DNA of 64,000 bases from Lutibacter sp. B2 (GTDB taxonomy: Bacteria > Bacillota > Clostridia > Peptostreptococcales > Thermotaleaceae): contig JADPRS010000002.1 of assembly GCA_015686845.1 (NCBI GenBank), positions 1-64,000 on the forward strand, read 5' to 3'. This document shows, piece by piece, positions 17,939 through 27,887 of the stretch. Numbering within the stretch: the stretch's first letter is position 1; each line of letters opens with the position of its first letter. A program made the position numbers and the translations under genes. A model generated the notes under the pieces. The model ran no database searches. It saw nothing but the letters and a program-made list of their open reading frames with translations, and was not told the DNA's origin.

Positions 17939-18442
17939 CTAATTCTTGTATTTATTTGCTAAATCCACATAGTGAATAGCTGATTTTTTAATTTGTTCTA
18001 TTTCTTCCTCATTTAATTTTCTTATCACTTTTCCAGGAGAACCTATTACTAATGAATCAGATGGAATTTTCTTTCCTGGTGGAATTAAAGTTCCTGCTCC
18101 AATAATAACATTTTCACCAATGATAGCTCCATTTAAAATGATTGCGCCCATACCTACCAACACATTATTACCGATTGTACATCCATGTATTATTGCGCCA
18201 TGTCCAACTGTAACATACTCACCAATTATGGTTGAAAAATCATCATCAATATGAATCGTACAATGATCCTGTATATTCGTATTTTCACCGATTACAACAT
18301 CATTATCATCAGCACGAACAACAGCTCCATACCATACATTTACGTTTTTTTTCAACGTAACCCGTCCTATAACAGTTGCATTTTCAGCAATATAACAACT
18401 ATTATCAATTTCGGGATTGTTTTTTTGATATGATTTAATCAT
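17939..18442 (-). CDS. Gamma-carbonic-anhydrase-like hexapeptide-repeat protein
   Basis: A 167-residue left-handed beta-helix protein of the gamma-CA / YrdA-like group. Repeated [IV]-G-x-N hexapeptides run through residues 20-130. His residues that bind metal in the family are seen in DHCTIHI (about 71-77) and GHGAIIHGC (about 90-98). Many relatives lack proven carbonic anhydrase activity, so catalysis is an inference. The ATG at 18442 has GGAGGAGC just upstream; the longer frame to 18490 overlaps the maturase gene. It is probably cotranscribed with the SCIFF maturase 11 nt upstream. Confidence 0.85.
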   Translation of the reverse strand: MIKSYQKNNPEIDNSCYIAENATVIGRVTLKKNVNVWYGAVVRADDNDVVIGENTNIQDHCTIHIDDDFSTIIGEYVTVGHGAIIHGCTIGNNVLVGMGAIILNGAIIGENVIIGAGTLIPPGKKIPSDSLVIGSPGKVIRKLNEEEIEQIKKSAIHYVDLANKYKN

Positions 18443-18453
18443 TTTTGCTCCTC

Positions 18454-19803
18454 CTATTTTAATAATTTTGCATGTATTGCTAAGGAACATTCTATTCTTT
18501 TCTTTTCCATTTCACAGCCCAATTCATAAGGTTGATTTATATTCTTATGGAAATTATATGCATTTGCATGGCATCCTCCACTACAATAGAATTTTGCCCA
18601 GCAATCATTACATTTTTCTTTCGTATATACATTCGCATTCTTGAACTCTTCACCAATGGTAGAATTTATCTCGTCTTCAAATACACTGCCCATTTTAAAC
18701 TTTTCATTTCCTACAAATTGATGACATGGATAAATATCCCCTTCTGGCGTAACCGCCATATATTCTGATCCAGCACCACAACCAGATAAACGCTTAATAA
18801 CACAAGGTCCTTGGTTTAAATCTATCATAAAATGGAAAAAGCTAAAACCTTTCCCTTCTTTTTTTCTTTTCACATATTCTTTTGCAAGGGTCTCATACTC
18901 ATTAAAAATTTGAGGTAAATCTGCTTCTCTAATAGCATAGCTTTTTTCTCCCGCTTCTACTACTGGTTCTATAGAAGTACTCTCAAATCCAAGATCTGCC
19001 AAGTGTAGTACATCTGATGAGAAATCTAAATTTTCTCTTGTAAAGGTTCCTCTCACAAAATAGTTCTTTCCATTTCTCATGTTAGCCATTTTTTGGAATT
19101 TAGGTATAATTACATCATACGTACCATCTCCATTAATTGTATACCTCATATTATCATTTACTTGTTTTCTTCCATCTATACTTAATACCACATTGTCCAT
19201 ATTTTCATTTATATAATTCATTTTTTCATCATTTAATAAAACACCATTTGTAGTTATAGTAAATCTGAAATTTTTACGGGTCTCCTTTTCTCTTGCTCGT
19301 CCATATTCAACTAATTTTTTTATAACTTCAAAATTCATCAAAGGTTCTCCACCAAAGAAATCCACTTCTAAATTTTTCCTATTACCTGAATTCTCTATTA
19401 ATAAATCCAATGCTTTTTTTCCTACTTCTTCACTCATCAAACTTCTTTGACCTTTAAAGTCTCCTTGGGATGCAAAGCAATATTTACATCTAATATTACA
19501 ATCGTGCGCTATATGAAGACATAGCGCTTTTATTACAGGCTTTCTGTTTACAAAAGAAGAATGATTTACATAAGTATCCTTACTATATAATAGTCCTTCT
19601 TTTTCTAAAAATTTTATTTCTTCTATGGCCTCTACTATTTCCTCATCAGAGTACTTATTCTTTAATTTATCAATTATTTGTTCCTTCGATATTTCCTTAT
19701 AATCATCTAAAATTTCATATATTATTTGATCTATAACGTGTACAGATCCACTATTTACATCTAAAACTATTTTTACATCATCAAATTGAAATTTATGAAT
19801 CAT
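18454..19803 (-). CDS. scfB: SCIFF peptide thioether-forming radical SAM maturase
   Basis: Modifies the SCIFF precursor by forming Cys-to-residue thioether bonds. The 449-residue protein has an N-terminal peptide-recognition-like domain (1-85) and a radical SAM motif CNIRCKYC (Cys102, Cys106, Cys109). The GGEPL block is near 146-150. The C-terminal SPASM domain binds auxiliary clusters (CGAGSEY, YPCHQF, CNDCWAKFYCSGGC). It matches the TIGR03974 group by layout. The gene lies 94 nt downstream of the SCIFF precursor, past a hairpin with a T-run that should make the maturase less expressed than the peptide. The product's biological role is unknown even in studied clostridia. Confidence 0.92.
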   Translation of the reverse strand: MIHKFQFDDVKIVLDVNSGSVHVIDQIIYEILDDYKEISKEQIIDKLKNKYSDEEIVEAIEEIKFLEKEGLLYSKDTYVNHSSFVNRKPVIKALCLHIAHDCNIRCKYCFASQGDFKGQRSLMSEEVGKKALDLLIENSGNRKNLEVDFFGGEPLMNFEVIKKLVEYGRAREKETRKNFRFTITTNGVLLNDEKMNYINENMDNVVLSIDGRKQVNDNMRYTINGDGTYDVIIPKFQKMANMRNGKNYFVRGTFTRENLDFSSDVLHLADLGFESTSIEPVVEAGEKSYAIREADLPQIFNEYETLAKEYVKRKKEGKGFSFFHFMIDLNQGPCVIKRLSGCGAGSEYMAVTPEGDIYPCHQFVGNEKFKMGSVFEDEINSTIGEEFKNANVYTKEKCNDCWAKFYCSGGCHANAYNFHKNINQPYELGCEMEKKRIECSLAIHAKLLK

Positions 19804-19854
19804 TGGTATAATCCTCCTATAGTATCTCGACCTACTTTATAATATAGTACATTT

Positions 19855-19889
19855 AAAAAACAGTAATATTTGATATCACTGTTTTTTTT
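19855..19889 (-). terminator. Partial terminator/attenuator between scfA and scfB
   Basis: A hairpin with outer arms ACAGT/ACTGT and inner ATAT pairing, flanked by A6 and T8 so it works on either strand. It sits between the SCIFF precursor stop (19898) and the maturase start (19803), with no promoter evident between them. It probably limits read-through into scfB. Confidence 0.65.
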
Positions 19890-19897
19890 AATATGTA

Positions 19898-20038
19898 CTA
19901 TCTATTTTCACATTCTTGATTTGCAACAGTACATGAAGTTTTACATGCTGATTGGCAAGAAGTTTGACACTCTCCACAACCACCTTTTACTGCACTTTCT
20001 TTTAATGTTGATTTAGTCAACGTTTTTATATGCTTCAT
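19898..20038 (-). CDS. scfA: SCIFF precursor peptide (six cysteines in forty-five residues)
   Basis: A 46-residue ribosomally made peptide substrate of the adjacent radical SAM maturase. It begins MKHIKTLTKSTLKESAV and then carries six cysteines at 21, 24, 28, 32, 36 and 43 within a Gly/Ser/Thr-rich tail, exactly the SCIFF pattern. GGAGGA lies 9-10 nt before the ATG. A perfect-consensus promoter is at 20074-20101 and an attenuator-like hairpin follows the stop. The family is near-universal in Clostridia, but the mature product's function is not established. Confidence 0.95.
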   Translation of the reverse strand: MKHIKTLTKSTLKESAVKGGCGECQTSCQSACKTSCTVANQECENR

Positions 20039-20073
20039 AAAATTTTTTCCTCCTTCAAAATTGTTTCCACTAA

Positions 20074-20101
20074 ATTATAACACAAAGATAAATTATGTCA
20101 A
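20074..20101 (-). promoter_or_regulatory. Consensus promoter for the SCIFF precursor
   Basis: Minus-strand TTGACA (20096-20101) and TATAAT (20074-20079), both perfect hexamers, with a 16-nt spacer, about 36 nt upstream of the scfA start. Confidence 0.85.
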
Positions 20102-20107
20102 AATCAT

Positions 20108-20500
20108 TTATTTTAAATTCACACCAATTATACCACCAATTCCCGAAGCTACAATTCCTATCAAGCTTTTATATAAAATGTACATTTCTAATTTAAAGTC
20201 ACTGATTAATCCCCAGCTCATAATAATAATAATTGCCATATATATAATCCCTACTATTACGCCATGCAACCAACCTCTTCTCTTCAACTTAGAACCTGTA
20301 TACATACCACTGATTAGCATACTTATTAGCATAACAATAGATGTTGTCATTGGTATAATAGATTCAGATATATTCGTATACGTAATCAGTAATGTCAATA
20401 TAACTAATATTAATAATGCAAAAATGAATGCTGCTAAAATGCCTTTCCCATATATCCCTAAGATCCTTCTTTTAGTTGATACTACACTATTATTTTTCAC
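20108..20500 (-). CDS. TIGR04086-type membrane protein
   Basis: A 130-residue protein with four hydrophobic segments (about 20-42, 50-65, 80-98 and 110-128) and a basic KLKRRG loop between the second and third. It resembles the TIGR04086 family often found beside the SCIFF genes, so a link to SCIFF export or sensing is an inference from neighbourhood. It starts with GTG, with GGAGG 7 nt upstream, and has a good promoter at 20521-20549. No catalytic motif is visible. Confidence 0.75.
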   Translation of the reverse strand: MKNNSVVSTKRRILGIYGKGILAAFIFALLILVILTLLITYTNISESIIPMTTSIVMLISMLISGMYTGSKLKRRGWLHGVIVGIIYMAIIIIMSWGLISDFKLEMYILYKSLIGIVASGIGGIIGVNLK

Positions 20501-20520
20501 ATCTCCACCTCCAAAACATA

Positions 20521-20549
20521 CTTATAAAATATCTATTCTAGTATTTCAA
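20521..20549 (-). promoter_or_regulatory. Promoter for the TIGR04086-type gene
   Basis: Minus-strand TTGAAA (20544-20549) and TATAAG (20521-20526) spaced by 17 nt, about 20 nt upstream of the GTG start. Confidence 0.65.
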
Positions 20550-20585
20550 AAAATATTCCTTTATATATTATATCAAACATACAAA

Positions 20586-20615
20586 AGAAAAAACTCTCAT
20601 CTTAAGAGATGAGAG
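20586..20615 (-). terminator. Terminator after purB
   Basis: Hairpin with arms CTCTCATCT/AGATGAGAG, 14 nt past the purB stop, followed by a TTTTTTCTTTT tail on the minus strand. Confidence 0.85.
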
Positions 20616-20628
20616 CAACTCAAAATTT

Positions 20629-22059
20629 CTACACTTTTAAATCTACTTCTATTCCTAAAATATTTTCATTTGAATCTAAAATCGGTTTAATATATAGGTC
20701 AATAAACTCCTCAACTTGCTCTTCTGATCTTCCGATAAATAATTTAGGATTCATTAAATCTTCTATATCTTCTTTCGTTAATTTAAATGTTTCATCCTTA
20801 AAAATTCTTACTAGTAAATCATTTGGTTTACCTTCTTCTTTTACACATTTTGCCGCTTCCATAGAAAGCAACCTGATTTTTTCATGTAATTCTTGACGAT
20901 CTCCTCCCTTTTTTACAGCTTCCATTAAAATATTTTCGGTTGCCATAAAAGGTAATTCACTCATCACATGCTGATTAATTACATTCTCATATACCACTAA
21001 TCCATCTGTAATATTTATACTTATTTCTAATATTGCATCTACCGCTAAAAATGCTTGTGGTATTGAAATTCTTCGGTTGGCAGAATCATCTAATGTTCTT
21101 TCAAACCACTGAGTTGATGAAGTCATGGCAGTATTCATAGTAGATGCCATTACATATCTTGCTAATGAAGCAACTCTTTCACTTCTCATAGGATTTCTTT
21201 TATATGCCATAGCAGATGATCCAATTTGAGTAGATTCAAAAGGTTCTTCAATTTCTTTTAAATGCTGAAGTAATCTAATATCATTTGTCATTTTATGTAG
21301 TGATTGTGCAATCCCACTCAATATTGATAATACTTTATAATCAAATTTTCTTGAATAGGTTTGTCCTGTTACAGGAAAAACTTTTTCAAAATCTAAATGT
21401 TTAGCAACTAATTGATCTAACTCTTTTACTTTATCATGATTTCCTTCAAATAAATTAAGGAAACTAGCCTGTGTGCCTGTTGTTCCTTTTACACCTCTTA
21501 ATCTAATATTTGATTTCAAGTCTTGTAAATCCTCAAAATCCATCAATAAATCCATCATCCATAATGTAGCCCTTTTACCTACTGTAGTAAGTTGTGCTGG
21601 TTGAAAGTGTGTAAACCCTAATGTAGGAACGCCTTTATAATCCTTAGCAAATATAGATAACTTATGTATTAAATTAATAATCTTTCTTTCTATCATTTGA
21701 AGTGCTTCTCTCATAATAATAATGTCTGTATTATCTCCAACGTATGCACTTGTTGCTCCAAGATGAATAATAGGTTTGGCCTTTGGACACTGTACTCCAA
21801 AAGCATATACATGTGACATCACATCATGACGTGTCTCTTTTTCTCTAGCAATCGCCACATCATAATTAATTTTATCACGAAATTCTTTCATCTCATCAAT
21901 TTGTTCTTGTGATAGTTCTAACCCTAACTCCTTTTGAGACTCCGCTAGTGCAATCCATAATGTTCTCCAAGTTTTAAATTTTTCGTCTGAAGAAAAAACT
22001 TTACACATTTCTTTACTACCATATCTTGTTATTAATGGATTTTCATAAAATTCTCCCAA
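20629..22059 (-). CDS. purB: Adenylosuccinate lyase
   Basis: Catalyses two fumarate-releasing steps, SAICAR to AICAR and adenylosuccinate to AMP. The 476-residue protein carries the fumarase-superfamily signature SSAMAYKRNP (about 281-290), the TTHD-like and HLGATSAYV blocks and the TGTQASF segment. I chose TTG 22059 because GGAG lies 8 nt upstream; an earlier TTG at 22077 lies on the ribosome-binding site. It stands alone, with a PurBox-like palindrome upstream (22092-22122) and a terminator downstream. Confidence 0.95.
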   Translation of the reverse strand: MGEFYENPLITRYGSKEMCKVFSSDEKFKTWRTLWIALAESQKELGLELSQEQIDEMKEFRDKINYDVAIAREKETRHDVMSHVYAFGVQCPKAKPIIHLGATSAYVGDNTDIIIMREALQMIERKIINLIHKLSIFAKDYKGVPTLGFTHFQPAQLTTVGKRATLWMMDLLMDFEDLQDLKSNIRLRGVKGTTGTQASFLNLFEGNHDKVKELDQLVAKHLDFEKVFPVTGQTYSRKFDYKVLSILSGIAQSLHKMTNDIRLLQHLKEIEEPFESTQIGSSAMAYKRNPMRSERVASLARYVMASTMNTAMTSSTQWFERTLDDSANRRISIPQAFLAVDAILEISINITDGLVVYENVINQHVMSELPFMATENILMEAVKKGGDRQELHEKIRLLSMEAAKCVKEEGKPNDLLVRIFKDETFKLTKEDIEDLMNPKLFIGRSEEQVEEFIDLYIKPILDSNENILGIEVDLKV

Positions 22060-22091
22060 TGTTATTGCTCCTTTCAATTCTATAGATTACT

Positions 22092-22122
22092 ATTAATACG
22101 AACATTCTATGTTCTTATTAAT
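22092..22122 (-). promoter_or_regulatory. PurBox-like operator palindrome upstream of purB
   Basis: Arms ATTAATACGAACAT and ATGTTCTTATTAAT (13 of 14 complementary) separated by 3 nt, 33-63 nt upstream of the purB start. The left arm contains CGAACAT, close to the core of the Bacillus PurBox. Regulation by a PurR-type repressor is an inference. Confidence 0.45.
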
Positions 22123-22186
22123 ATAATTGTATTATATTCTATATACTTTTAAAAATCCCTTTTTTTTTCTCACTTTTTTCACGAAA

Positions 22187-22999
22187 TTATTTTTTCATTG
22201 CAATTACTCTATCATAAGGAATATTCACACTTCCTAATGTAGGGATTCCTTTAAACATCCTATCATGATAATCCGAACCACCTGTTATAAAAAGTTTTTT
22301 TTCATTTGCTAACTTTAAATAATTTTCGCTATCTAAGTCTGAATGTTTTGTATGATATACTTCTATACCTTTTATACCTTTACGAATAATATTTAAAATA
22401 TCAATTTGTTTATCAATCAAACCTGGATGTGCTAATACAGGTATTCCTCCTGCTTTTTCTATATAGTAAATAGCATCTTCAATTGTAAATTTAAACCTTT
22501 CTACATAACCGGGTTTTCCTTTTTTAAGCCATTTTACAAATGCTTCTTCCATACATGATGCATATCCATTAGCAATTAGTATACGTGCTATATGTGGTCT
22601 TCCAACGGAACCTTTTTTACAGGCATCTTCCACTTCTTCTAATTTAATATTCAATCCAACACGTTGAAGATTTTGCACCATTTTTTTCGCCCTATCTTGT
22701 CTATCTAATTGTATTTTCTTACAAATATCTAACATTTCTTCATTTTTATAATCAATAAAATAACCTAATATATGCACCTCTTTTTTTTTGTATATTGTAC
22801 TAAACTCTATTCCTGGCACAACAATAAAATCTTCATATTTTTTAGCTCTTTCAAATGCTAGTTCTATTCCATCAACAATATCATGATCTGTAATTGCTAT
22901 TCCTTTCAAACCAAGCTTTACTGCCCAATCTACTATTTCACTTGGCAGAAAAATCCCATCTGACAAGTTTGTATGAACATGCATATCTATTCCATACAT
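22187..22999 (-). CDS. PHP-domain phosphoesterase
   Basis: A 270-residue polymerase-and-histidinol-phosphatase domain protein. The metal-binding motifs are HVHTNLSDG (7-15), AITDHD (about 36-41), VPGIEFST, LAHPG and GSDYHD near the C-terminus. Relatives include nucleoside 3',5'-bisphosphate or 5'-nucleotide hydrolases (TrpH/YciV-like), so an RNase-like or nucleotide phosphatase role is plausible. GAGGTG precedes the ATG. It lies downstream of spoVS, with a terminator between, and is followed by purB after 127 nt. Confidence 0.85.
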   Translation of the reverse strand: MYGIDMHVHTNLSDGIFLPSEIVDWAVKLGLKGIAITDHDIVDGIELAFERAKKYEDFIVVPGIEFSTIYKKKEVHILGYFIDYKNEEMLDICKKIQLDRQDRAKKMVQNLQRVGLNIKLEEVEDACKKGSVGRPHIARILIANGYASCMEEAFVKWLKKGKPGYVERFKFTIEDAIYYIEKAGGIPVLAHPGLIDKQIDILNIIRKGIKGIEVYHTKHSDLDSENYLKLANEKKLFITGGSDYHDRMFKGIPTLGSVNIPYDRVIAMKK

Positions 23000-23091
23000 A
23001 ATTTCACCTCAACTTTATATTTAAATTATACAAAACATAGACTATCTATATTATATCTAAAAAAAAATTTTTTATCTCCTTATACTTTAAT

Positions 23092-23118
23092 AAAAAAAAC
23101 CTGCTAAAAAGCAGGTTT
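23092..23118 (-). terminator. Terminator after spoVS
   Basis: Hairpin AAACCTGCT/AGCAGGTTT followed by a long T-run on the minus strand, 16 nt past the spoVS stop. Confidence 0.88.
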
Positions 23119-23133
23119 CCTTATATTAATTTA

Positions 23134-23394
23134 CTATCTAGGTGCTACAATTAATTTAATTGCTGTTCTTTCTTCCCCATCAATCAATATATCTGTAAAA
23201 GCAGGAACGCATACCAAATCTACACCACTTGGTGCAACAAATCCTCTTGCAATTGCTACAGCTTTTACTGCTTGATTTAGCGCACCTGCTCCAATTGCTT
23301 GCATTTCAGCATGTCCATTTTCTCTTAAAACACCTGCTAATGCACCTGCTACAGAATTTGGACTTGATTTTGCTGATACTTTTAATACTTCCAT
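23134..23394 (-). CDS. spoVS: Stage V sporulation protein S
   Basis: Small (86-residue) Alba-fold regulator highly conserved in spore formers, needed for spore coat and septation steps in Bacillus. The sequence MEVLKVSAKSSPNSVAGALA and the AIGAGALNQAVKA and APSGVDL blocks are diagnostic. A GGGGG ribosome-binding sequence precedes the ATG. It is monocistronic, with a sigma-H-like promoter upstream (23451-23477) and its own terminator. Confidence 0.96.
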   Translation of the reverse strand: MEVLKVSAKSSPNSVAGALAGVLRENGHAEMQAIGAGALNQAVKAVAIARGFVAPSGVDLVCVPAFTDILIDGEERTAIKLIVAPR

Positions 23395-23450
23395 GATTAC
23401 TGCCCCCTTAGATTAATTTGGTTAATTTACAAATATTTTCAATGTTATAT

Positions 23451-23477
23451 ATTCTACATAGTCCTCTAAATTCCTTT
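23451..23477 (-). promoter_or_regulatory. Sigma-H-like promoter for spoVS
   Basis: Minus-strand AAAGGAATTT (23468-23477) and GAAT (23451-23454) with 13 nt between, matching the sigma-H pattern AGGAatt...GAAT. It lies about 55 nt upstream of spoVS. In Bacillus spoVS is sigma-H dependent, which fits. Confidence 0.6.
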
Positions 23478-23488
23478 TTTTTATATAA

Positions 23489-23521
23489 AAAAAATAAAAG
23501 AAGCTTTAAGCTTCTTTTATT
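23489..23521 (-). terminator. Terminator after rny
   Basis: A long palindrome (AATAAAAGAAGCTT arms) overlapping the rny stop codon and followed by a T-run on the minus strand. Confidence 0.8.
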
Positions 23522-25046
23522 TTGCATATTCTATCGCCCTTGTTTCTCTTATAATATTTACCTTTATTTGTCCTGGATACTCTAACTCATTTTCGATTTT
23601 CTTCGTTATTTCTCGTGCAAGATAAATGATATCTTCATCTGACATTTCTTCTGGCTTAACCATTATTCTAATTTCTCTTCCTGCTTGAATGGCAAAAGAC
23701 TTCTCTACGCCAGGACTAGTATTCGCAATTTCTTCAAGTTTTTGAAGACGCTTAATATATGTTTCTAATGTTTCTCTTCTAGCACCTGGTCTCGCTGCAG
23801 AAATAGCATCTGCTGCAGTGACTAATACTGCTTCAATAGTCTGAGGTTCATAGTCCCCATGATGTGTAGACATAGCATGTACAACTTCACTAGATTCTTT
23901 ATATTTTCTAAGTAAATCCATTCCTATTTCCACATGGGTTCCTTCAATTTCATGATCTACAGCTTTGCCTATATCATGAAGTAACCCTGCTCTTTTAGCT
24001 AATTTTATATCTGCACCTAACTCAGCAGCCATTAATCCTGCTAAATGAGATACCTCAATAGAATGCTTTAACACATTTTGACCATAGCTTGTTCTATATT
24101 TTAGCCTACCTAATAATTTTACTAATTCTGGATGAAGGCTATGCACACCTGTTTCAAATGTAACTTGCTCGCCTTCTTCTTTGATTATATTATCCACTTC
24201 TCTCTTTGCCTTTTCAACCATCTCTTCAATTCGAGCAGGATGAATTCTTCCATCAATAATCAGTTTTTCCAAGGCAATCCTTGCAATTTCTCTTCTTATA
24301 GGATCAAATCCTGATAGGATTACAGCTTCTGGTGTATCATCTATAATCAAATCGATTCCAGTTAATGTTTCTAATGCTCTAATATTTCTTCCTTCTCTTC
24401 CGATAATTCTACCTTTCATCTCGTCATTAGGAAGACTCACGACAGATACAGTTGTCTCAGCCACATGGTCTGCTGCACATTTTTGTATCGCATAAGCTAT
24501 AATTTCTTTCGCTTTCTTTTCTCCATCATTTTTTGCCTTTTGCTCAATATCTTTAATCATCATAGCTGCTTCATGCCTTATTTCTTTTTCGATATCGCTT
24601 AAAAGCAATGTTTTTGCTTCTTCTGAAGTTAATCCAGAAATTTTTTCTAACTCTTGAACCTGTTTTAAAATAAATTGTTGGACTTCCTCTTTTTTAGAAT
24701 CTGCTTCTTTAATCTTTCTATTTAAAATTTCATCCTTTTTTTCTAAGTTATCAGATTTCCTATCTAAACTTTCTTCCTTTTGCAAAAGTCTTCTTTCTAC
24801 TCTTTGACTTTCATTTCGTCTTTCTCTATTTTCTTTTTCAATTTCATTTCTTCGACGATGAACTTCCTCTTTTGCTTCAAGTAATATTTCTTTCTTAGAA
24901 GTTTCAGCTTCTTTTCTAGCCTCTACTATAATTTCCTCAGCCTTATTCTCCGCATTATTTATTTTACCTTCTGCAATATTTCTCCTAACAAAATATCCTG
25001 TTCCTATACCTACTCCTGTTAACAATATCAAATAAATAGGATTCAT
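23517..25046 (-). CDS. rny: Ribonuclease Y
   Basis: Membrane-anchored endoribonuclease that starts mRNA turnover in Firmicutes. Domains in order: N-terminal transmembrane segment (about 4-21), a long charged coiled coil (about 25-190), a KH domain ([15 protein letters not shown]) and an HD domain with [12 protein letters not shown], then the C-terminal region. The length (509 residues) is typical. I chose ATG 25046 (MNPIYLI), the family-like start. GGAGG is 13 nt upstream, somewhat far, and an in-frame GTG at 25058 is too close. A promoter and an attenuator-like hairpin lie in the leader. Confidence 0.95.
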   Translation of the reverse strand: MNPIYLILLTGVGIGTGYFVRRNIAEGKINNAENKAEEIIVEARKEAETSKKEILLEAKEEVHRRRNEIEKENRERRNESQRVERRLLQKEESLDRKSDNLEKKDEILNRKIKEADSKKEEVQQFILKQVQELEKISGLTSEEAKTLLLSDIEKEIRHEAAMMIKDIEQKAKNDGEKKAKEIIAYAIQKCAADHVAETTVSVVSLPNDEMKGRIIGREGRNIRALETLTGIDLIIDDTPEAVILSGFDPIRREIARIALEKLIIDGRIHPARIEEMVEKAKREVDNIIKEEGEQVTFETGVHSLHPELVKLLGRLKYRTSYGQNVLKHSIEVSHLAGLMAAELGADIKLAKRAGLLHDIGKAVDHEIEGTHVEIGMDLLRKYKESSEVVHAMSTHHGDYEPQTIEAVLVTAADAISAARPGARRETLETYIKRLQKLEEIANTSPGVEKSFAIQAGREIRIMVKPEEMSDEDIIYLAREITKKIENELEYPGQIKVNIIRETRAIEYAK

Positions 25047-25083
25047 ACTAATATACACACCTCCCCTAACAAAAATCTAACAA

Positions 25084-25113
25084 ATAATAAAACCGAGAAG
25101 CCTCGGTTTTTTT
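25084..25113 (-). terminator. Terminator hairpin in the rny leader
   Basis: Hairpin with CCGAG/CTCGG arms extended by A4/T4, T-rich on both strands (TTTTATTATT on the minus strand). It sits between the candidate rny promoter (25202-25231) and the rny start, so besides ending yajC transcripts it could act as an attenuator of rny. Confidence 0.65.
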
Positions 25114-25201
25114 AAATCTTTCACTATGTTATTATAGAGTGAAATTTAAAATACTAACTTGGACTCTGCTTTTATACATGTACACACCAATATCTGTTAT
25201 A

Positions 25202-25231
25202 ATTTTATCTCTTTTTTTTTATACTGTCAAG
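25202..25231 (-). promoter_or_regulatory. Candidate promoter for rny
   Basis: Minus-strand perfect TTGACA (25226-25231) and TAAAAT (25202-25207), spacer 18 nt. The predicted leader to the rny start is about 150 nt. Confidence 0.65.
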
Positions 25232-25310
25232 TTGAACTTCTACATCAAACAAGCAATATACATAGTTACATAAATTACAAATTCAATCATTTCCTATTTC
25301 CCTATAATTT

Positions 25311-25343
25311 ATATGAGAAGATGCTTTGATCATCTTCTCATAT
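25311..25343 (-). terminator. Hairpin after yajC
   Basis: Perfect 13-bp stem (ATATGAGAAGATG/CATCTTCTCATAT) 20 nt beyond the yajC stop. There is no proper U-tract, so it may protect the 3' end rather than terminate alone. Together with the rny promoter and leader this accounts for the 25047-25362 intergenic stretch. Confidence 0.45.
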
Positions 25344-25362
25344 ACGATATTATTTAAAATAT

Positions 25363-25632
25363 CTATTTTTCTACAACACTTCCTACTGCCCATCTAGCAA
25401 TTTTAAGATTCACTTTGTCAGTACCAACTTCAATTGTTACAAGATCATCTTTTATTTTTGAAACACTTCCATGAATTCCACCAATTGTTACTATTCTATT
25501 TCCTACTTTTAAATTATCCCTCATATCTTTAACTGTTTTTTCTCTTTTCTTTTGAGGTCTAATAATTAGAAAATAAAAAATTGCAATAAATATTACTGTC
25601 ATAAAAATAGGTGACATTAATTGATTCGGCAT
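25363..25632 (-). CDS. yajC: Preprotein translocase subunit YajC
   Basis: Small single-span membrane protein associated with SecDF. The 89-residue protein has a hydrophobic segment (about 8-24), then the family motif FLIIRPQKKREK and a beta-rich cytosolic tail (GNRIVTIGGIHGSV). I chose ATG 25632 because GGAGG is 10 nt upstream; ATG 25641 is only 1 nt from it. It follows tgt, the standard queA-tgt-yajC order. Confidence 0.94.
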   Translation of the reverse strand: MPNQLMSPIFMTVIFIAIFYFLIIRPQKKREKTVKDMRDNLKVGNRIVTIGGIHGSVSKIKDDLVTIEVGTDKVNLKIARWAVGSVVEK

Positions 25633-25711
25633 TATAAACATTCCTCCTTTACTTACTCTGTAGATTATAATTCGACATCCAAATAAAAATTCCTCTTAAT
25701 TTTAATAAATT

Positions 25712-27876
<2,165 letters not shown>

Positions 27877-27887
27877 ATTCATACTCC

